52,613 bases of DNA from Spirochaetota bacterium. GTDB taxonomy: Bacteria > Spirochaetota > Spirochaetia > Treponematales > Rectinemataceae. The notes under the pieces were generated by a model that searched no databases, was not told the origin of the DNA, and was given only the letters and a program-made list of their open reading frames with translations. The DNA is taken from the NCBI GenBank assembly GCA_022711355.1, contig JAKLFE010000032.1, positions 1-52,613 on the forward strand, written 5' to 3'. Position numbers and translations under genes: made by a program. This document shows positions 47,656-52,613 of the stretch, one piece after another. Positions within the stretch are counted from its first letter, which is position 1. Every line of letters begins with the position of its first letter.

Positions 47656-48447
47656 CTATTCATTGATTATTGATTTTATAATGGAGTTATACATAACTCC
47701 TCTTTTTACATACTCTATTGAGCTGTTTATTTTTTCGAGTAGCTCCTCAGGAAATGTCCTTGGAAATATAATCCACCTGATGTTCCCTATAGGAGCATCA
47801 TCAAGAAGCATCATCGTAGTCAAGCCTTTAGTCTCCGGGTTTACCCGAATGCTATAAATAGACTCTTCACCACCAGCAAAGAAGTAATCAAATCGCTTAA
47901 GTAGTAGCATTCGTGTAAAATTGCTTTGATCATCTGTAATATCAGTGATAACCATTGGCGGATTATACAGTTTTACATTTTCATCGACCCAAGCGCCATA
48001 TGAATAATTTCTGATTACTCCTAATGTTTTTTTACTTGATAGGAGGTCTTTTATTGTATGTACATTTTGGAAGCTTAAACTATCACTTTGACGAATTATA
48101 TATCGTGGAGAAGCGTCCTGATATATTGGAAACTTTGAATACGTGTACGACAATTCACGGTCTGGTGTTTTGAATACACCGGGCAAACAAACGAGCTCAT
48201 CTTTCTTAGCATATTCAAAAAGCCGGTTTAGTGGCCCTTTTTGAAAAGTATAAGGAATCCCCGCATCATCAAGAATCAAGCGCATAATACTAATAATGAA
48301 GCCTTCGTCATTTGTATAAGGCTGGCCAAAGAATGGCATCCTTTCATAATACAAGATTGTAATTGATGTTTCTTGACTATACATTTCTCTCTGGCAGAAA
48401 AGTATTGCTAGGGAAAGCAATAGGAACTTCAGAATAAACGGTTTCAT
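47656..48447 (-). CDS. Periplasmic solute-binding protein, SBP_bac_3 type
   Basis: A 263-aa exported protein. A signal peptide (MKPFILKFLLLSLAILFCQR, cleavage near SQE, residue ~26) is followed by a family-3 solute-binding fold: ITILYYERMPFFG, GFIISIMRLILDDAGIPYTF (first lobe), TIKDLLSSKKTLGVIRNYSY and FDYFFAGGEESIYSI (second lobe). No permease or ATPase is nearby, so it may be an orphan receptor, for example for amino acids, or a partner of a sensor. The frame extends to 48516, but a TTGACA-16-TAGTAT promoter (48465-48492) lies within it and ATG 48447 begins at the signal peptide. Codon use is AT-rich like the rest of the island. Confidence 0.8.
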   Translation of the reverse strand: MKPFILKFLLLSLAILFCQREMYSQETSITILYYERMPFFGQPYTNDEGFIISIMRLILDDAGIPYTFQKGPLNRLFEYAKKDELVCLPGVFKTPDRELSYTYSKFPIYQDASPRYIIRQSDSLSFQNVHTIKDLLSSKKTLGVIRNYSYGAWVDENVKLYNPPMVITDITDDQSNFTRMLLLKRFDYFFAGGEESIYSIRVNPETKGLTTMMLLDDAPIGNIRWIIFPRTFPEELLEKINSSIEYVKRGVMYNSIIKSIINE

Positions 48448-48464
48448 GTTAATTGTCACCATAA

Positions 48465-48492
48465 ATACTATACATCTGCTCAATACTGTCAA
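48465..48492 (-). promoter_or_regulatory. Promoter of the solute-binding protein gene
   Basis: On the reverse strand TTGACA (48487-48492), 16 bp, TAGTAT (48465-48470). The leader to ATG 48447 would be about 11 nt. Confidence 0.6.
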
Positions 48493-48728
48493 ATGGAGAA
48501 TAATCACAGGAATCACATAGCCCTGACACCTTCACCTATCGATATTTATGCTGATTACATGACGATTAACCGTACCAATCACGTAGCAGATGTCAAATAA
48601 ATGTTCTATGTACAAGTTAGCTAGCGCCACTCTCTAGGCGTTCGGCAATCTAGCATTTCAGCTTCGAGATACAAGTCAATTAATCATATCATAGATAGTA
48701 TCCTGAATACTAAACAAAGGAGTGACCA

Positions 48729-49790
48729 TTGGAAAAATCAAACTGCAGACATGAGTATAATCCATTTTTCAATTGCATGAAATTGGAGAAAAGGAATTTC
48801 CCTTGCAAGAAATGCTACAAGATATTTAAACGGATTAAGCGGTATACATGTTCGTTTAGAAGTGTTGGTATCATAAAGCAGGTCATAGATCGTCAAAAAA
48901 ACGCCTACTATACTGGTACTGCAATATATACTTCTAGTAACAGTACAACTTCAACAACAATGAACTTGAATAACATCCATGACCATGTTTTCTGTGAATA
49001 CATGGGAGGAACAGAAACCATACGTTTCCTATTTCGATTATCGTTTTTAGCTCATTTTTTTGCAGTAGTGCTGTTTATATTTTTCATGATCGCTATTGGT
49101 TTTTTTGGTACTGCACTAGAAACAGTAGCCCAGATAGTATCGTATGGTGTGATTTTTAGCGGAGTATTTCTCGTTTTATCTATTGGTACATCTACAATAA
49201 AACCAGATGAAAATGCGATGGCACGGTATGCGACAGCAGAATTGAAAGAAAGGAATGGTACATTACCTTCGCATATCGTTGAAGAAAAAATGACGGAGCA
49301 GAATGGCAGAAAAACAAACGTACATGAAAGCACCGCTGAATCAGATTCAGTTATGGCTGTCAAATTATTAAAGTGGAACACTTGGCTAAGTAGTTTATCC
49401 GGCGATGCTAATAAAGAGTCATATCTACTCAATGACGAAGATATACTATATAGGATTATTGAAGATCAAAAAAAGTGTTGGGCGAATCTTTTTTCTAGGA
49501 AATATAAAATACAGTTGAAAGAAAACAACTATGCTGAGTATACAGCTAATGAAGATAAACCAATAGACAACAGTATAGCATGTCAAGCAAGTCTCGCTCA
49601 GAGCGTTATTAGCGGTATCACTTCGGAAGAGAACAAGATTCGAGCAATCAATGCAATTACCGATAAAAATATACTAATGATGCTATCCTGCCTAAATAAA
49701 GAACAAGCAGTAAGCTCTTTACTTGATGCACAATTGCAAGCAATTGGAGTTAATTATAGATATAGCTCGGTTCTTTACTTGTTTCAATGA
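48729..49790 (+). CDS. Membrane-anchored protein: zinc-ribbon-like N-terminus, two TM helices, one HEAT-like repeat
   Basis: A 353-aa unrecognised protein. Residues 6-29 hold a possible zinc ribbon (Cys6, His8, Cys16, Cys26, Cys29). Two adjacent transmembrane helices lie near 105-155 (FFAVVLFIFFMIAIGFF and YGVIFSGVFLVLSIGTS). The region 160-290 is hydrophilic. The C-terminus (~305-353) has EENKIRAINAITDKNILMML, a repeat also found in the next gene, and ends with LQAIGVNYRYSSVLYLFQ, similar to the segment just before the ankyrin part of that protein, so it looks like a version lacking that tail. TTG 48729 has an AAGGAG site. Function unknown; probably a membrane-tethered partner of the next protein. 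Confidence 0.75.
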   Translation: MEKSNCRHEYNPFFNCMKLEKRNFPCKKCYKIFKRIKRYTCSFRSVGIIKQVIDRQKNAYYTGTAIYTSSNSTTSTTMNLNNIHDHVFCEYMGGTETIRFLFRLSFLAHFFAVVLFIFFMIAIGFFGTALETVAQIVSYGVIFSGVFLVLSIGTSTIKPDENAMARYATAELKERNGTLPSHIVEEKMTEQNGRKTNVHESTAESDSVMAVKLLKWNTWLSSLSGDANKESYLLNDEDILYRIIEDQKKCWANLFSRKYKIQLKENNYAEYTANEDKPIDNSIACQASLAQSVISGITSEENKIRAINAITDKNILMMLSCLNKEQAVSSLLDAQLQAIGVNYRYSSVLYLFQ

Positions 49791-50157
49791 TGAACTGATT
49801 TAGTGACTATCCTCTTTTATTGAGCGTTTATCGCTTCAAGATTACGTTTTATACTAACAAGACTAAACAATAAAAGAAATGTTGTTTTCTAACTGCATAT
49901 CGATACAAAGTGATACTACTTGCACATCAAGTATTCGCATAGCAATCAATATTGAGACAAAAAAGAGAATGCGTCGTCTGGGATCATTTAGCATGGAACC
50001 AGGAGTATTAAACAAACAATCCTCTTGCGTGAAAATACAATAATGTCTTTCAGGTTAAGCTGGTTTATTTGTAGTACTACGTATAATCCCAGCTACCATA
50101 GATGCTACATGTAATTGAATGTCATATTATCGCTAAATCCAGTATAAGGAGAGGTAA
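49791..50157. other. 367 bp gap without a gene
   Basis: AT-rich sequence between the two repeat-protein genes. No frame with a ribosome binding site was found, and no remnant of an ankyrin tail in frame with the upstream gene could be recognised. It ends in AAGGAGAGG, the ribosome binding site of the next gene. Confidence 0.5.
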
Positions 50158-51441
50158 ATGAGCATTTTTACCCCTAAATGGAAGAATAAGGATGAAGGAA
50201 TCAGGATGTCAGCGATCAATGAGATACATGACGAAAATTTACTATTCGAGATTGCGACAACAGATATTAGTGATGATGTAAGGAGTGCTGCGGTTTCTCG
50301 CATTACATCAGAAGATAAGCTAATAGAACTAGTAAAAATGCCAATGAAGGGAACTACAAGAATAATTGCAGTAAATAAAATCCAAAATGAAATAAGACTA
50401 AAAAGCATCTATAAAGAGATAGATTTGCTTAGTGTTAAGAAAGCGATTCTTGGGAAAATAACAGATAAAGAATTTTTACTTCAGATTGCTGAAAACGGTC
50501 CAGAAAATGGAGCGGCTGCTGAATGCTTTCTAAAACTACTTGGCGAAGATATAGTACAAAGTGAATTGTTACCGGTAATAGAATCAAAATCACAATTATT
50601 ACGAGAAAAAATACTGGATAGGATATCCGATCAATCATTATTATACGAAGTTTATATTAATCCCAAATACCTTGTACCGTCAGAAAAAGTACTACGAAAG
50701 ATTAATGATCCTGCCATTCTAGCAAGAATTATAAACGCTGTAGATAAGAGCAAGATAAATGATGTTCTTAAAGATCATGAGCAAACTGTTATTTCTGAGT
50801 TATTACTGTTCATAACTACTATTGAGATAATTCCTGAGGTCCTCAATTTTATATACAGAGAAGACTTGCTGTTAAGTATATGTAACAGAATTGCCAATGT
50901 CGCTATTTCTGCAAAGATTAAAGACAGAATAGAGGATATCGTTTTTCTAAAACAAATGCTCAATAACTACAGTCTAGCTTTCCCCTCAAAGTATCCTCTA
51001 GATCAAGTAAACCAAATACTTAGTGGCGCTGTGGATGTACGGATTGTAAAATTCCTTGACGCAGAAAAAATCTACCATATCCTGAGTTTGACATTAAATT
51101 CGGAAGGTAAACAAGTCACTCACAGATTATGTACAATTCTACGAAATTTGGGCGTGAACTTCAATGAAACAACGTCATACTATTATGTTCTTACGCATGC
51201 TGTCTGTGAGAACAATGTAGATTTAGTTAAACTACTGCTTGAAGAAGGAGCTTCTCCATTAGTCTTTGCAAGCAATTACATTAGTCCGCTCTTTGAAGCA
51301 ATTTCTGATTCAAGGAAAGAAATCTTGGATTTATTTCTAGCTTGGGGAGTAGACATTGATTTAGAACTACCACGTATCATTTTTAGTGATATGCGAACAT
51401 ATAGAGACTTTGCTAAAAGTCGAGGAATTTCATTTAATTAA
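50158..51441 (+). CDS. HEAT-like repeat and ankyrin-repeat protein
   Basis: A 427-aa soluble protein of two parts. Residues ~7-290 contain several ~24-27-residue helical repeats with consensus R..A...I.D...L..IA: GIRMSAINEIHDENLLFEIA, VRSAAVSRITSEDKLIELVK, VKKAILGKITDKEFLLQIAE, LREKILDRISDQSLLYEVYI. Residues ~335-405 form two ankyrin-like repeats: VLTHAVCENNVDLVKLLLEE and SPLFEAISDSRKEILDLFLA. Both parts are protein-binding solenoids; there is no enzyme motif. It has an AAGGAGAGG site. The preceding gene shares both the repeat and the LGVN linker, so the two are paralogous parts of one system. Role unknown. Confidence 0.85.
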   Translation: MSIFTPKWKNKDEGIRMSAINEIHDENLLFEIATTDISDDVRSAAVSRITSEDKLIELVKMPMKGTTRIIAVNKIQNEIRLKSIYKEIDLLSVKKAILGKITDKEFLLQIAENGPENGAAAECFLKLLGEDIVQSELLPVIESKSQLLREKILDRISDQSLLYEVYINPKYLVPSEKVLRKINDPAILARIINAVDKSKINDVLKDHEQTVISELLLFITTIEIIPEVLNFIYREDLLLSICNRIANVAISAKIKDRIEDIVFLKQMLNNYSLAFPSKYPLDQVNQILSGAVDVRIVKFLDAEKIYHILSLTLNSEGKQVTHRLCTILRNLGVNFNETTSYYYVLTHAVCENNVDLVKLLLEEGASPLVFASNYISPLFEAISDSRKEILDLFLAWGVDIDLELPRIIFSDMRTYRDFAKSRGISFN

Positions 51442-51553
51442 TACATACTAGAGGCTAAAACTCTGACAGTCGTCATTGAAAGCAGAGCTAAATACTGCGA
51501 GCTTCTTTCGGCAGTTAAGCGTATGTTGTGCGTCAATACCATGGAGGCACTTC

Positions 51554-51928
51554 ATGAAAGAAGACAAACGTAAGGCTAATCTCAAAGAGTGGCTTGAGCT
51601 AAAAAAAAGCCATCCGTCATTCGCAAAAGCATTTCTAGCTCAACAGGCAATCCTCATGGAAGCTTCCGAGATTGGTTTACCGTTAATCGATAGAAGCATG
51701 TGCATGCTTCTCCAAAGTGGATTGCCTGTTCTCTTCGAGGACTATTGGACGAAGAAATGCCGTGGGGAAATTCGGGATGTCCACATTGGGGGAGTGATCG
51801 GGTGCCTAACGTATGGCAACCGTGACCCTGCACGGTGCTTTGACCTTTCTGATGAAGGCGATTGGTTTGACGATCCATTGAAGGGAGGAAAGGTAGTACC
51901 TCCGAAGCCTCCCATCCCGCCGCTTTGA
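51554..51928 (+). CDS. Hypothetical protein, 124 aa
   Basis: An unrecognised small protein. A basic N-terminal helix (MKEDKRKANLKEWLELKKSH) is followed by a hydrophobic middle (AFLAQQAILMEASEIGLPL) and a C-terminal acidic, Pro-rich tail (GDWFDDPLKGG then VVPPKPPIPPL). Its base composition is less AT-rich than its neighbours. The ATG at 51554 is chosen over an upstream frame start at 51476 because it has an ATGGAGG site 6 nt upstream. An intrinsic terminator follows 36 nt after its stop. It is probably cytoplasmic; no function can be assigned. Confidence 0.65.
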   Translation: MKEDKRKANLKEWLELKKSHPSFAKAFLAQQAILMEASEIGLPLIDRSMCMLLQSGLPVLFEDYWTKKCRGEIRDVHIGGVIGCLTYGNRDPARCFDLSDEGDWFDDPLKGGKVVPPKPPIPPL

Positions 51929-51964
51929 CATGATCAGGATATAAGTCATTCTGTTTCTGGTGCA

Positions 51965-51990
51965 GGCCAGGGCTTCGGCTCTGGCCTTTT
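51965..51990 (+). terminator. Intrinsic terminator
   Basis: GGCCAGGGC, loop TTCG, GCTCTGGCC with one G-U pair, followed by TTTTT. This is the classic terminator of the preceding 124-aa gene. Confidence 0.9.
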
Positions 51991-52162
51991 TATTCGCTAT
52001 GCGTTTCTATGTGTAGATTCTCCAATTCATCCCCCGCCCCTGCCTTACCCTCCCCTTCCAGTTGATGAGAAGCTTATAGGGATTGCAAGATCAATTGTCA
52101 GAACAAGTCTGCATTCTACAAGGGAATACTAGGGAACCGGGGGGAACACGAAGTCGAGTGTA

Positions 52163-52191
52163 TTGACTTTATTTCGTTACTTCAATAGTAT
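52163..52191 (+). promoter_or_regulatory. Promoter of the tRNA-Ala gene
   Basis: TTGACT (52163-52168), 17 bp, TAGTAT (52186-52191), about 22 nt before the tRNA. The tRNA has its own promoter inside the AT-rich segment. Confidence 0.75.
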
Positions 52192-52213
52192 ATAAAGGCA
52201 CGTAGGGTGCTAT

Positions 52214-52286
52214 GGGGAATTAGCTCAGTTGGTAGAGCGATAGGTTCGCAATCTATAGGTCAGGGGTTCGAATCCCCTATTCTCCA
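52214..52286 (+). tRNA. tRNA-Ala (anticodon CGC)
   Basis: A 73-nt cloverleaf: acceptor GGGGAAT/ATTCTCC with the G3-U70 wobble pair that identifies alanine tRNAs, D-stem GCTC/GAGC, anticodon stem ATAGG/TCTAT around loop TTCGCAA (anticodon CGC, reading GCG), and T-arm AGGGG-TTCGAAT-CCCCT. Discriminator base A73. The terminal CCA is not encoded in full (A then CCT). GCG is a frequent codon in this GC-rich genome. Confidence 0.95.
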
Positions 52287-52293
52287 CCTTTAC

Positions 52294-52325
52294 AACGGCC
52301 ATCCTGAACGGGTGGCCGTTTTGCT
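52294..52325 (+). terminator. Intrinsic terminator of tRNA-Ala
   Basis: AACGGCCA (52294-52301) pairs with TGGCCGTT (52313-52320), followed by TTGCTTTT. Confidence 0.85.
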
Positions 52326-52339
52326 TTTCTGGGCCGAGT

Positions 52340-52357
52340 GAGAATAGGGGATTCGAA
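52340..52357 (-). repeat. 18-nt inverted copy of the tRNA-Ala 3' part
   Basis: GAGAATAGGGGATTCGAA is the exact reverse complement of 52267-52284 (T-arm and 3' acceptor strand of the tRNA). It lies between the tRNA terminator and the IS element. It may be a remnant of an integration event or part of another tRNA-derived target. Confidence 0.85.
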
Positions 52358-52380
52358 GCGGAGCGCCGACCCGATCGGTA

Positions 52381-52613
52381 TGTGCCAGGGGACAGTTGGT
52401 ACTCTAAAATGGGAGTACAAAGGAGCTGTCCATGTCCAAGCCAGAGGTGGCCGACGAGAAGGTGAGCGACCTGCCGGAACGGCGGCAATTCACACCCGAG
52501 TACAAACTACGGATACTCCAGGAGATCGACCGGCGGCGCGATGAAGGCAAGGGCGTCGTCGGGGAGATCCTGCGGCGGGAGGGTCTGTACGCAAGCCAGG
52601 TTGCCTCCTGGCG
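52381..52613 (+). mobile_element. IS3-type insertion sequence, left end and partial orfA
   Basis: The sequence from 52381 (TGTGCCAGGGGACAGTTGGT) resembles the left end of an IS3-family element. AGGAG precedes an ATG at 52432 that opens a transposase orfA running off the window (60 codons): [20 protein letters not shown], then [17 protein letters not shown], the N-terminal helix-turn-helix of IS3 OrfA. OrfB and the right end are beyond the window. The exact left terminus is not defined. Confidence 0.8.
52432..52613 (+). CDS. IS3-family transposase OrfA, partial
   Basis: Sixty codons of a DNA-binding transposase subunit with [20 protein letters not shown] at its start and the HTH segment [17 protein letters not shown]. 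It should be followed by orfB with programmed -1 frameshifting, as in other IS3 elements. AGGAG lies 7 nt before the ATG. GC-rich codon use suits the chromosome rather than the adjacent AT-rich island, so the IS may be resident and separate from the island. Confidence 0.8.
   Translation, partial: MSKPEVADEKVSDLPERRQFTPEYKLRILQEIDRRRDEGKGVVGEILRREGLYASQVASW

Larger units (their letters stand above)
46740..52213. mobile_element. AT-rich genomic island, ending at a tRNA-Ala gene
   Basis: Base composition changes abruptly near 46755 from very GC-rich to AT-rich and returns to GC-rich after the tRNA at 52214-52286, next to an IS3-type element. Gene spacing is looser, codon use is AT-rich and the genes are unlike their neighbours, all signs of transferred DNA. 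No integrase is present and no direct repeat of the tRNA 3' end was found at the left edge, so the mechanism of entry is unknown; the left boundary is approximate. Confidence 0.75.

Noticed and set aside
47372..47663. Short frames in the gap after the XRE gene
   Set aside because: Overlapping on both strands, no ribosome binding site, no recognisable family.
48448..48516. Upstream start codons of the solute-binding protein
   Set aside because: They fall in or directly after the promoter elements; the signal peptide begins at ATG 48447.
52225..52488. Reverse 87-codon frame with GFEPLTYRLRTYRS
   Set aside because: This is the well-known artefact of translating the antisense of a tRNA gene.

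Overview
The window is about 46.7 kb of very GC-rich, gene-dense chromosome, followed by about 5.5 kb of visibly AT-rich DNA that ends at a tRNA-Ala gene and the start of an insertion sequence. The short alanyl-tRNA synthetase (595 aa, no C-terminal domain) is the form typical of spirochaetes. The many GGDEF/EAL/HD-GYP proteins, the orphan sensor kinases and the outer-membrane-type exported proteins fit a free-living, high-GC member of Spirochaetota. The phylum is an inference; no rRNA gene is present to settle it.

Layout. 1-7459: a 7TM sensor protein cut by the window edge, acetate kinase, a FAH-family hydrolase plus DUF2804 operon, a purine-nucleoside-permease-family protein and a flavodoxin-fold reductase, with arrays of palindromic repeats between them. 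7538-13770: a PocR-domain kinase, a GAF-GGDEF protein, alaS, an HD-GYP phosphodiesterase and a half-length asparaginase-like protein. 14001-17378: a lytic transglycosylase lipoprotein, then a tetR-lipA-lipoate ligase operon in which the ligase is split into two genes. 17488-30189: a Cys-rich PAS kinase, a giant GH13-like protein, addB-addA, and a split chromate transporter. 30251-39199: a response regulator-PAS-GGDEF-EAL protein, an ABC/FtsX/LolA-like/beta-barrel export operon and a GAF kinase. 39298-46693: a nucleotidyltransferase, a lysyltransferase-fold protein, a large conserved hypothetical, a PlsC-like acyltransferase, a rhomboid protease, a 59-aa cysteine protein and exported hypotheticals. 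46740-52213: the AT-rich island, with a small zinc-ribbon membrane protein, an XRE regulator, a solute-binding protein, two proteins sharing a HEAT-like repeat (one membrane-anchored, one ending in ankyrin repeats) and an unknown 124-aa protein. 52214-52613: tRNA-Ala(CGC), a terminator, an inverted copy of the tRNA 3' end and a partial IS3-type orfA.

Three observations stand out. (1) A family of modular palindromic elements (six copies) shares one outer stem architecture but carries interchangeable inner arms, two of which look like bidirectional intrinsic terminators; outer and inner stems change in a compensatory way. The four copies closest to a gene end read in the direction of the gene they follow. 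(2) At least seven genes have a -35/-10 promoter whose -10 box ends 6-9 nt before the start codon, with no ribosome binding site, so they should be transcribed as leaderless mRNAs; this also corrects several start codons. Other genes have the same promoters plus a strong ribosome binding site. (3) The AT-rich island holds an uncharacterised two-protein repeat system next to an XRE regulator.

All statements come from reading the sequence. No database search, folding program or composition calculation was run.
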